Shown here: in pieces, positions 1 through 6,747 of the stretch
Layout of the letters: every line of letters begins with the position of its first letter
Position numbering within the stretch: position 1 is the stretch's first letter
Origin: Lentisphaeria bacterium
GTDB taxonomy: Bacteria; Verrucomicrobiota; Lentisphaeria; JABSQK01; UBA12247
Direction: 5' to 3'
Assembly: GCA_003477185.1 (NCBI GenBank)
Contig: DMTJ01000358.1
Span: 1-10,659 of the forward strand
DNA: 10,659 nt
Translations under genes and position numbers: made by a program
The notes under the pieces: model-generated
What the model saw: the letters and a program-made list of their open reading frames with translations, nothing else
Database searches by the model: none
What the model was told of the DNA's origin: nothing

Positions 1-2891
1 GGTTGTCCGTGATAAAGGTCGAGTTTGGCTGGGGCACGGACATCTACCGCAATCGCCAGGTGGTATCGGAAAAGCTGCAGCTGGCAAAGGAGCGCCTACC
101 CGAAGGCGTTGCGCCTTCGATGGAGCCTATCTCCAGCATCATGGGCCAGGTGCAGATCATTGGCCTGAGCAGCAAGACCGGCAAGCTGTCGACGGCTGAC
201 ATTCGTTCATTGGCGGACTACAAGCTGAAATACGACCTGCTCTCGATCGCAGGCGTAGCCAAAGTCATCGTGGGCGGTGGTGCAGGCAAGCAACTGCAAG
301 TTGTCATGGACGCCGAGAAGCTGCGCACGTTTAACGTGACCGTCAACGATGTCGCCAGCGCAGTCACCCGGAATAATCAGAATCGCAGTGGCGCGTTTAT
401 CAATATCGGGACCAAGGCCCCGGCGATAACCGTAACTGGGCTGTTGACCAATAAGGCGGAATTGGAGAACGCGGTCGTGCTGCCGCATGATCTACGGCCC
501 GTCCGGATTCGGGATGTAGCTGACGTCCAGTTCGGCCCCGCAGCGATCAAAGTCGGCGAGGTCGGCGTCGGGGGGCGGCCTGGTGTCGCAATGATTGTCA
601 TGAAGCAGCCCGGCTATGACACGATTCGCTTAAGCAAGGAGGTGGAGGCCGCACTTGAGCTGTCGATGGCAGGTATGGATGAAGACCTGCAGATCAATCC
701 GCACTTGTTCAAGCAAGCCGACTTCATCAATCGCGCGATCGCCAATGTGGAAGGGGCCGTGCGCGATGGCGGCATCATGGTCGTGGTGATTTTGTTCATC
801 TTCCTGATGAACTGGCGCACGACGTTCATTACGCTGACGGCCATTCCAATTTCGATTGCAGTCACGGCGATTGTCTTTTCGGTACTGGGACTGTCGATCA
901 ATACCATGACGCTTGGCGGTCTGGCCGTGGCAATTGGCGCGCTGGTGGATGACGCAATCGTCGGGATGGAGAATGTCTACCGGAGGCTCGGACAAAACAT
1001 CCGGCTTGATAAGGGCGAGCAGCGGCCCGCCATTCAGGTCATCTATGACGCCTGTAGTGAAGTGCTAAGACCGATCTTGATCGGCACAATGCTCGTCGTC
1101 GTGGTCTATGTGCCACTGTTTTTCCTGACTGGCATGGAAGGTAAGCTATTCTCGCCGATTGGTATCGCCTACATCGTCAGCGTCACGGCATCGCTATTTG
1201 TATCCTTGACCGTTACACCTGCGTTGTGCTACTTGCTGCTGCCCAACACTATGGCTAAGGGCGAAATCAAAGACACGTTCGTCGTCCGCAAGCTCAAGGT
1301 GATTGCGGAGTTCGCAATTCGCAACAGCATTCGCTGGTCACGGACGGTTCTCGCCACATTGGTTGTCTTGGTCGGAATTGCCTTGTATCTGCTGCTTACT
1401 GCGGGATCGCAATTCCTGCCTCCGTTCAACGAAGGTGTCGCGCAGATCAATCTGGTGTTGCCACCGGATACCGGTCTGGCCACCTCCAACGCCTATGGCC
1501 TGCGGCTGGAAAAGCTGCTGATTAAGGTCAACGGGGTCAAGTACGTCACGCGCCGTACTGGCAGAGCCGAGGGAGATGAGCACGCTGAAGGTGTGAACAG
1601 TTCCGAGGTAATCGTTTCATTCGACCCAACGGTGGAGCGCGACCGCGAAGAGATAATCGACGAGGTCCGCACGCGAATCGGCGAGGAATTTCCCGGTGTT
1701 GCCTTTGCGGTTGACCAACCGCTAGCCCATCTGCTCAGCGCGATGCTCTCTGGTGTCAAGGCCCAGGTGGCAGTTAAGATATACGGCCCTGATCTGGAGA
1801 CGCTGCGCACGGTTGCCAAAGACGTGGAGGGCCGCCTGAAGGAAATCGATGGCGTAAAGGACCTGATGGTTGAACCCCAGGTACTCGTGCCAAACATCGC
1901 CATTGTGCCAAATCGTGAACTTCTGGCGCGCCACGGACTCGCCGTCGAAGACGTTGGCGACACGGTCGAGCTGTCGCTTGGCGGTGAGGCTATATCGCGT
2001 TTGGTCGATGGCCGCTATGCCTATCCAATCGTGCTGCGCTTGAAGGAGGCGAATCGGCGGTCGTTGCAGGATCTCGAAAATCTCTACATCCGCAAGCACA
2101 ACGGCAAGCTGATCCGGTTGGGGGATGTGGCTGCGGTGCAGCAGACGATGACCTCTAACAATATCAAGCACGAGAATGTGGGGCGGCGCATTGTCGTCCA
2201 GCACAACGTTGCTGGCCGCTCCCTGGGAGAAGTCGTGGCCGACGTGGATCGCGCCCTTGAGCCCGTGCGCCAGGACCTCGCTAAGAAAGGTGGCTACTCG
2301 CTCAAGATAAGCGGCCAGTTTGAAGCGCAGCAGGAGGCTACCAAGCGAATTCTCGTCCTGAGTGTTCTCTCGTTCCTGTGCATGATCCTCATCCTGTATA
2401 TGCACTTTGGTTCGCTGAACCTGAGCCTGCAGGTGATGGCCAGCATCCCCATGGCGTTCGTCGGCGCAGTCGCGTTCGTCATCATAACGCACCAAACGCT
2501 GTCGGTCGCGACCCTCGTAGGTCTGATCTCGCTCGGCGGGATCGCTGCGCGCAATGCCATTTTGCTACTGGATCATTACATTCATCTCATGAAAGCCGAA
2601 GGAAAGCCCTTTGGCCCCGACGTCATTGTGCTCGCCGGGCAAGAGCGAATGGTCCCGGTCATGATGACGGCACTCACCAGTGGAATCGCCCTGATCCCGC
2701 TGGCGCTCGCCCCAGGTCAACCGGGCAAAGAGATCCTATACCCAGTCGCAACCGTTATTATTGGCGGCCTGATTTCGAGTACACTCTTGGACTTCATTGT
2801 GCGGCCTGCCGTTTTCTACCGCTTTGGTCGAAAAGCAGCATCCCGAGCAGCAGACCCCGAAGTATCGCGCCAAGAAAGTATTCTCACCTAA
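1..2891 (+). CDS. CzcA/CusA-family heavy-metal efflux RND pump (5' end cut by window)
   Basis: Inner-membrane proton-driven pump of the heavy-metal-efflux RND family, which exports metal ions through a tripartite complex with an adaptor and an outer-membrane channel. The reading frame is open from base 3. The first visible residues (LSVIKVEFGWGTDIY) match the part of CzcA/CusA just after the first membrane helix, so I estimate 80-90 residues are missing; the TTG at base 3 is an internal Leu codon, not a start. Seen in order (visible residues): first periplasmic porter region to about 250; membrane bundle about 255-410 with the proton-relay stretch GALVDDAIVGMEN near 312-324, two adjacent Asp; a further helix near 448-467; second porter region to about 780; last helices about 783-935 including GGIAARNAILLLDHY. 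The Asp pair fits the CzcA/CusA class. I see no methionine cluster like that of Cu/Ag pumps, so the metal is unknown. Adaptor and channel genes would lie upstream, outside the window. The His-rich gene starts 26 bases downstream. Confidence 0.93.
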   Translation, partial: LSVIKVEFGWGTDIYRNRQVVSEKLQLAKERLPEGVAPSMEPISSIMGQVQIIGLSSKTGKLSTADIRSLADYKLKYDLLSIAGVAKVIVGGGAGKQLQVVMDAEKLRTFNVTVNDVASAVTRNNQNRSGAFINIGTKAPAITVTGLLTNKAELENAVVLPHDLRPVRIRDVADVQFGPAAIKVGEVGVGGRPGVAMIVMKQPGYDTIRLSKEVEAALELSMAGMDEDLQINPHLFKQADFINRAIANVEGAVRDGGIMVVVILFIFLMNWRTTFITLTAIPISIAVTAIVFSVLGLSINTMTLGGLAVAIGALVDDAIVGMENVYRRLGQNIRLDKGEQRPAIQVIYDACSEVLRPILIGTMLVVVVYVPLFFLTGMEGKLFSPIGIAYIVSVTASLFVSLTVTPALCYLLLPNTMAKGEIKDTFVVRKLKVIAEFAIRNSIRWSRTVLATLVVLVGIALYLLLTAGSQFLPPFNEGVAQINLVLPPDTGLATSNAYGLRLEKLLIKVNGVKYVTRRTGRAEGDEHAEGVNSSEVIVSFDPTVERDREEIIDEVRTRIGEEFPGVAFAVDQPLAHLLSAMLSGVKAQVAVKIYGPDLETLRTVAKDVEGRLKEIDGVKDLMVEPQVLVPNIAIVPNRELLARHGLAVEDVGDTVELSLGGEAISRLVDGRYAYPIVLRLKEANRRSLQDLENLYIRKHNGKLIRLGDVAAVQQTMTSNNIKHENVGRRIVVQHNVAGRSLGEVVADVDRALEPVRQDLAKKGGYSLKISGQFEAQQEATKRILVLSVLSFLCMILILYMHFGSLNLSLQVMASIPMAFVGAVAFVIITHQTLSVATLVGLISLGGIAARNAILLLDHYIHLMKAEGKPFGPDVIVLAGQERMVPVMMTALTSGIALIPLALAPGQPGKEILYPVATVIIGGLISSTLLDFIVRPAVFYRFGRKAASRAADPEVSRQESILT

Positions 2892-2904
2892 CCCAATAAC
2901 ACCA

Positions 2905-2913
2905 GAAGGAGAT
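2905..2913 (+). promoter_or_regulatory. Ribosome binding site of the His-rich gene
   Basis: AGAAGGAGA lies four bases before the ATG at 2918, in the 26-base gap after the pump's TAA. It is a strong Shine-Dalgarno match and supports both the start choice and separate, efficient translation of the small protein within the operon. Confidence 0.75.
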
Positions 2914-2917
2914 TCTC

Positions 2918-3367
2918 ATGAAAACCACAACCGCATCACTTATTCTCGCCGTTTCGGCACTTTGTCTATCAACATCTGCGCTGGCCAAGGACGGCCATGA
3001 GGGGCACGACCACGCCGAGCACGCCAGCCATGAGCACGGGGACGCAGTGACCTTGGAGGTCGGCAACGGAGTCGCTGAAATAGAACTGATCCATGACGAG
3101 AAGGCGGGCACAATTGTGTTGCACGTTTTGAGTGAAGAGACCCACAAGGGGCTAAAGATCGCCAAGGCGCCTCGGCTAAACCTGCAGCTGAAGAGTGGGC
3201 GCAAGCAAGTGAAGACGGTCGCCGTTGCTCCGGATAAGGACGGGCTCAGTGACGAGTTCTCAGCCCAGAGTCCTCACCTGAAAGGTGAAATAGAGGGAGG
3301 CATATCGATCAAGATTGCAGGCAAGTCCTACCTCGTCGATCTCGGGCACGAAGGTCACGATCACTGA
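2918..3367 (+). CDS. Small exported histidine-rich protein, putative periplasmic metal binder
   Basis: 149 residues; I do not recognise a named family. Residues 1-23 form a clear Sec signal peptide: KTTT, a hydrophobic core LILAVSALCLSTSA, and an ALA cleavage site before Lys24. The mature N-terminus is a His/Asp/Glu-rich tail (residues 26-40, six His). The same heptapeptide GHEGHDH occurs at residues 26-32 and again as the last seven residues (143-149). Between them is an acidic/basic alternating core of about 100 residues with beta-type patterns (TIVLHVLS, LNLQLKSG, GGISIKIAGKSYLVDLG), probably a small beta sandwich. It lies directly after the metal pump with a strong RBS, so it was probably expressed with it. 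By inference it buffers or delivers metal ions in the periplasm for the pump. The His clusters favour Zn, Ni, Co or Cu but do not discriminate. The coding call is firm; the role is inferred. Confidence 0.85.
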   Translation: MKTTTASLILAVSALCLSTSALAKDGHEGHDHAEHASHEHGDAVTLEVGNGVAEIELIHDEKAGTIVLHVLSEETHKGLKIAKAPRLNLQLKSGRKQVKTVAVAPDKDGLSDEFSAQSPHLKGEIEGGISIKIAGKSYLVDLGHEGHDH

Positions 3368-3433
3368 AGGAAGAAGTCGAGCCAGTAAGGAAAACCGCAG
3401 CCTGCCTGGGCCTGGGCCAAAAAGTCGGAACGA

Positions 3434-4603
3434 TTAGTAGCCGGACGGCAAATTTCGGACTTGCCCGATAAATACCGGGGTGCGTGTGCGCGGTGCGCAG
3501 ACCACAAACAGAAAGGGGTGGCCGACCCGAAAGTCTATGGGATTTAGATCACGTCCTCGTGGGTTGGCTTTGCGCCTTACGGTTGCCGCGACCGCCGCTT
3601 CTTCCGTCCCTTGCTCGGTGACGTGCAGGTGCGAACGATGAAGGACGTGGCTTACCAACGTCCCGGTCGTCCCTCCGGACAGATCTGCGGACTCCGCAAA
3701 CGCCTTACGGATGCCCAACTTCTCCAGGGCCTGGGCGAGATCCGCCGTCTCTTCGTCCATGGTGAAGCGAGGAAGCGTTAGATCCACCAGCCGATTCGAG
3801 AACGTGCCAAACACCGCGTCGAAGGCCTTTGCGTCGAAAGCCGCGAAAACCTCTTCCGTTTTATCAGGCTCTGGCAGCACGATCAGCATCCGGTGCCCGC
3901 TATAGTAAGGAAGGTCGACCGCTGCGAAGTCCGCGTTTTTGGCGTAGCGGGCTGTCAGGGTCTGACGCATCATCTGGACCTTGCTCTTCTTGCTGCCTCG
4001 AAAGGTCTCCCAGCGAGTGGAGCGTTTGCGAAACGGCCGGTCCCAGTCTCCGTGAAAACAGGTTGCATTTGCCAGTACCAGCCGTGCGTTTGAGAGACAT
4101 TCACGTTCTGTGATCTGCTCGATTAAGCCCCCGGTCTCGCTGGCACACCAGTGGTTCAGTTGCTGGGTGCTCTCCTGCGGTTGTTCGTGGAAATCCAAGA
4201 CTTGCGGGCTTGCGCCCAACGATCGGCCCAAGCCCGCCTCGAAGTCTGGCAGAAATGAGGTCCCGCTCTGGGCGAAGAGTCCATTTGTGAGCGCGAGCAC
4301 GCCGTCCTTTGCTAACTCTGCAAGCTGGCCCCCCAAGGCATCCCAATCAGCTGTGGATACACCTAGAACGATACGGAGTTCGTCGCGCGTACGGCCACGG
4401 GCTGCGGGGATCAACATGCTTAGGCAGAGGCTGATGCCGACCGGAGAAAAAAAGACATTGCCCTGCGGCTTGGCCAGTGCACCGCGAAGGGCGAAGCCGA
4501 ATTCGCGGAACCTACTGGCCGAGGTTGCGGAGTTTGCAATTGGCAGGCTGAGCGAGCTGTCGCGTCTTTGAATCGCGCCGAGAATCTGTTGCAGAATAGC
4601 CAT
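3434..4603 (-). CDS. Serpin-family protease inhibitor
   Basis: 389 residues, the normal length for a serpin core domain. Serpins trap serine or cysteine proteases by inserting a cleaved reactive loop into a beta sheet. Family landmarks are present in order: NVFFSPVGIS (49-58), NATCFHGDWDRPF (179-191), LPYYSGHRMLIVLP (231-244), LTLPRF (275-280), LEKLGIRKAF (293-302), the hinge EQGTEEAAVAAT (330-341), and the C-terminal block FRVGHPFLFVV (358-368), which differs from the usual signature by Gly in place of Asp/Asn/Gln. The Gly-Thr and small residues of the hinge suggest an inhibitory type, though Glu at P12 (335) is unusual. The loop beyond the hinge is basic (RRK at 343-345, R349, R351) and about six residues longer than in alpha-1-antitrypsin, so P1 cannot be fixed; a trypsin-like target is likely. 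No signal peptide is evident at the only plausible ATG, and no strong ribosome binding site precedes it. The gene is convergent with the metal operon (66-base gap) and lies downstream of a decayed region. Confidence 0.93.
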   Translation of the reverse strand: MAILQQILGAIQRRDSSLSLPIANSATSASRFREFGFALRGALAKPQGNVFFSPVGISLCLSMLIPAARGRTRDELRIVLGVSTADWDALGGQLAELAKDGVLALTNGLFAQSGTSFLPDFEAGLGRSLGASPQVLDFHEQPQESTQQLNHWCASETGGLIEQITERECLSNARLVLANATCFHGDWDRPFRKRSTRWETFRGSKKSKVQMMRQTLTARYAKNADFAAVDLPYYSGHRMLIVLPEPDKTEEVFAAFDAKAFDAVFGTFSNRLVDLTLPRFTMDEETADLAQALEKLGIRKAFAESADLSGGTTGTLVSHVLHRSHLHVTEQGTEEAAVAATVRRKANPRGRDLNPIDFRVGHPFLFVVCAPRTRTPVFIGQVRNLPSGY

Positions 4604-4689
4604 GGGCGGACACTACACAACCCGCGTCTTCCGACAAGTCAACAGGCCTGTGTGGGATCAGCGAGGCTTGGCGTCTACGCTCGCTTGCC

Positions 4690-5165
4690 AGAGTGGCACG
4701 GTGAATACGAGTAGGAAGCCGAGTAACGCGCAGCATGAGGCAGAGCAGCCCAGCTAGGATAGCCGCCGTCTTGGACAGGTTGCGAACTTCGCAAATCCAG
4801 CAGGCAAACAGGACCGGGGCAGGGAGCCGCTCGAGCAGTGGCCAGCGCTTTACGGGAGTAGTCAGAAATTCCCTTGCTGAAGAACGTAAGGACCCGACTG
4901 GGCATGACGATAATGAGGGCGATGATCAGGTGCAGCCCGGCATGATTGCTGCCGGGGGGACCCAGGGAGAAGGCCAAGTTGCAGCCAAACAAAGCGGGTA
5001 GTCAGCCAAAGCGCAGCAAGACCAGTGAGTGGCCAACCGGTGCAGGTTTCCCGGCCGTGCCAGTTGCGCACTGCGGTGAGTAGAAAGCACGCGATCACGG
5101 CCATCGAATAGCCAAGGCCCATCTCATGGGCGTGCCACGTCATGGGATTGGTCATGAGGGTCGAG
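4690..5165 (-). pseudogene. NnrS-family membrane protein remnant, internal deletion and frameshifts
   Basis: NnrS proteins are multi-helix, haem- and copper-containing membrane proteins of about 400 residues linked to nitric oxide stress. Three pieces are visible on this strand. Piece 1 (about 5165-4990) reads TNPMTWHAHEM, then FLLTAVRNWHGR, then WPLTGLAALWLTTRF, matching the conserved WHAHEM and FLLTAVPNWTGR blocks. Piece 2, in another frame (about 4992-4790), reads NLAFSLG, then GLHLIIALIIVMPSRVLTFF, matching the NnrS helix that ends in GGRVIPFFT. The family segment between pieces 1 and 2, roughly 50-60 residues, is absent, so a deletion and frame change occurred near 4990. Piece 3 (about 4799-4700, third frame) is a hydrophobic stretch AAILAGLLCLMLRV that could continue the gene; this is weak. 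The N-terminal 50-odd residues and the C-terminal half are missing. The end nearest 5165 abuts the sulfatase remnant on the other strand. The family match is good for pieces 1 and 2; it is very unlikely to be functional. Confidence 0.75.
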
Positions 5166-5169
5166 ATCG

Positions 5170-6121
5170 GGCGGGCATGCAGAATGCTCGCCCAGTCGGG
5201 CCGCGATTCTGAGCAGGCGCTATCCGGCACGGCTGCAGCTGACGGATTGGATCGTCGGGTATAGAAGGCCTTGCGCCAAACTCGCGGTGTCGAAGTGGAC
5301 AACGAAGCTCGAACAACAGCGGATTCTTTTGCCGGAAGCGTTAAAAGAGGCAGGATATGCGAATGCATTTCTGGGGAAATGGCACCTGATGTCGATTGAG
5401 GAGCCAGACTTCGAGCAGCGTACCCCCACAAGTCACGAGTTTGATCTGAATATCGGCGGCCGTGAATGGGGGCAGCCGAAGGGCCCATGTAGTTTTTTTC
5501 GCCGTTCGGTATGCCGAACCTGGATGACAGGGAGCCCGGTGATCGCCTGACGGATAAACTGAGCGGTGCCTCCATCAGTTCCCTGGATGCGCGCGATGCG
5601 CGCCAGACACTCTTCCTCTATTTCTCGTATTATACGCTTCACGGGCCGATTATTTGTCCACCTGCGTTGAAGGCCAAGTACAAGGCTAAGCTTGGAACCT
5701 TTGCCAACGGCAAAAACGAGCACTTCGAGCCAAAGCGCGCGGGCATGGTTGAAAGCCTCGATCAGAGCGTTGGGCGCATTCTCGAGAAACCGGATGAACT
5801 GGGGATTGCCGACCACACGTTGGTGATTATGACTGGCGATAAAGATCAGAGCACGGGAGGGCTGAAGGGATTCAAGGGGGGCTCGCACGAGGAGGGCGTT
5901 CGCGAGCCGTTGATTGTCCGCTGGCCCGGGCGGACCGCTCCGGGATCGACCTGCGATGAGTTGTTCATCAGGACGGATTTTACCCGCCGATCTTGGAGAT
6001 GGCTGGGCTGCCCCCAAGGGCGGACGAGGACAAAGATGGCGTCAGTATCGTGCAGCTGCTGACAGGTGCGTCGGACAGCCTTCCGCGCGACACGCTGTTC
6101 TGGCACTATCCGCACTATCAT
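5170..6121 (+). pseudogene. Sulfatase remnant, truncated at both ends with two frameshifts
   Basis: Remnant of a formylglycine-dependent sulfatase of the type common in Planctomycetes and Verrucomicrobia. Segment A (5170-5499) has the catalytic motif CSPSR at 5185-5199, the Cys being the formylglycine precursor, then RYPARLQLTDW, EALKEAGYANAFLGKWHL and HEFDLNIGG. Segment B (about 5500-5978, +1 frame) has DRLTDKL, FSYYTLHGPI, MVESLDQSVGR, HTLVIMTGD and EGVREPLIVRWPG. Segment C (about 5979-6121, next frame) has ILEMAGLPP, DGVSIVQLL and LFWHYPHYH. Adding one T to the run at 5493-5499 and one to the run at 5978-5981 would restore a single frame. The first 50-60 residues and everything after HYPHYH are missing, there is no start codon or RBS, and a stop lies in frame at 5155-5157. 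The expected metal-ligand Asp-Asn after the TGD block reads Asp-Lys. No sulfatase-maturing enzyme gene is in the window. Non-functional as read. Confidence 0.85.
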
Positions 6122-6236
6122 CGCGCCTCAAAACATCGTCATGCGAGTTGCTTTGGCAACTGGGGACGACGCGGACGCACTGGCTTGCCTGGCTTCCTTG
6201 GCAATGCTCTCAACGAGGCACCTAGGGGAAGTTTTA
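6122..6236. other. Unassigned stretch after the sulfatase remnant
   Basis: Similarity to sulfatases stops at about 6121. The sequence up to the inverted repeat is open in more than one + frame. One frame reads MRVALATGDDADALACL and ends in GEVLGEKGEV just inside the repeat. I recognise no family in any frame and see no ribosome binding site. It could be the tail of another decayed gene or non-coding sequence. Confidence 0.4.
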
Positions 6237-6322
6237 GGTGAGAAGGGAGAAGTGTGAAAGGGCAGGCATTGCCTGCCGACATGAGGTGAGACTTTCCGCC
6301 TTCGCCCTTTACCCTTCACACC
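6237..6322. repeat. 86-base imperfect inverted repeat with central perfect hairpin
   Basis: The left arm (from 6237, GGTGAGAAGGGAGAAG...) is purine-rich. It pairs with the pyrimidine-rich right arm ending at 6322 (...CCCTTCACACC), with roughly three quarters of about 30 positions complementary. Inside lies a perfect palindrome: GGCAGGCA at 6261-6268, one T, TGCCTGCC at 6270-6277. There is no transposase and no obvious target duplication. It resembles a REP/MITE-type repeated element or a long RNA hairpin. It marks the right edge of the decayed region. Confidence 0.55.
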
Positions 6323-6339
6323 AGTCGGTGTGTCCGACT
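6323..6339. repeat. Short perfect hairpin next to the inverted repeat
   Basis: AGTCGG (6323-6328), loop TGTGT, CCGACT (6334-6339). The six-pair stem begins one base after the larger inverted repeat ends. No T-run follows, so it is not a standard terminator. It may belong to the same repeated element. Confidence 0.4.
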
Positions 6340-6416
6340 TGCACCTTTCGCTTTGTCGTGTCTCGTATCGACAGCTTTACCACGTTACCCGAAAGAAACA
6401 GGATCGCCTGACTCAC

Positions 6417-6647
6417 ATGAGATTACATCAAAACCAGATCTGGAAGAAGGACGAGTACTACCTCTGCATCGTGCAGCTGGAACGCCTGTCTGTGACATAC
6501 AAGGAAATGGAGGATCTTGCGTCCCGGGACGGCAAGCGCCAAACCGTGACCAAGAAGCAGTTTTGCCGCCTGCTGAAAGGCGCAGAGCTGATGATGGATC
6601 CGCCAAAAAACGAGAACTCGGGCTATAATTTCCCGCCTGAAGCGTAG
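6417..6647 (+). CDS. Small conserved-type protein of unknown function (76 aa)
   Basis: 76 residues from the ATG at 6417; no membrane segment or signal peptide. Visible blocks are NQIWKKDEYYLCIVQLERL (6-24), consistent with beta strands, and TVTKKQFCRLLKGAELM (43-59), consistent with a basic helix. The pattern resembles small unnamed proteins I associate with Verrucomicrobia (roughly xQIWK..xYY.IV.LERL...TKKEFCRLLKGA), recalled and not checked. Positive charge and small size would suit nucleic-acid binding, but this is speculation. An in-frame GTG at 6330 would add 29 residues, but it lies inside the 6323-6339 hairpin, and the conserved-looking part starts near 6417, so I prefer the ATG. Its RBS is weak (GGA about 13 bases upstream). 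The gene stands alone, bracketed by hairpins on both sides, and is convergent with the transporter. Confidence 0.65.
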   Translation: MRLHQNQIWKKDEYYLCIVQLERLSVTYKEMEDLASRDGKRQTVTKKQFCRLLKGAELMMDPPKNENSGYNFPPEA

Positions 6648-6650
6648 GGT

Positions 6651-6673
6651 GCAGCGGCAAGGATTGCTGCTGC
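6651..6673 (+). terminator. Stem-loop just after the 76-residue gene
   Basis: GCAGCGGCA (6651-6659), loop of five, TGCTGCTGC (6665-6673): nine pairs with one G-U, starting three bases after the stop codon at 6645-6647. There is no T-run after it in either direction, so it is at best a factor-dependent or weak terminator, or an mRNA-stabilising 3' hairpin. It lies between converging genes. Confidence 0.35.
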
Positions 6674-6716
6674 CGGAAGAACGGCTCTCCCGTGCCTGAC
6701 CAAAAACCGATGGAGT

Positions 6717-6736
6717 GACGAGCACGGAGACTCGTC
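6717..6736. repeat. Hairpin between the small gene and the transporter
   Basis: GACGAG (6717-6722), loop of eight, CTCGTC (6731-6736). It lies 11 bases before the transporter's stop end. It could act as a 3' hairpin for the transporter or be a copy of a dispersed repeat; the loop and flank resemble repeats I vaguely associate with Verrucomicrobia, which I cannot verify. Confidence 0.35.
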
Positions 6737-6747
6737 CTACTGCGCGC

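Noticed and set aside
1722..2495. Long - strand open frame (257 codons) opposite the metal pump
   Set aside because: His/Arg/Gln-rich shadow of the RND gene with no family resemblance.
3400..3420. Repeated CCTGGG motif between the converging His-rich and serpin genes as a terminator
   Set aside because: It is a direct repeat, not an inverted one, and forms no convincing stem with a T-run in either direction.
4612..4642. Possible serpin promoter: TTGACT (4642-4637, - strand) with TGTAGT (4617-4612)
   Set aside because: The spacer is 19 bases, the -10 match is only four of six, and the start point would leave almost no leader before the ATG; too weak to list as a feature.
5176..5575. Upstream part of the - strand open frame that leads into the NnrS remnant
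   Set aside because: This part is antisense to the sulfatase remnant and reads as Ser/Arg-rich noise; only the part left of about 5165 matches NnrS.
6330..6416. GTG at 6330 as start of the small protein
   Set aside because: It falls within the 6323-6339 hairpin, has no RBS, and the added residues do not look like part of the conserved core.
6624..6629. TATAAT as a promoter -10 box
   Set aside because: It lies inside the small coding gene, has no matching -35 at proper spacing, and no + strand gene follows.
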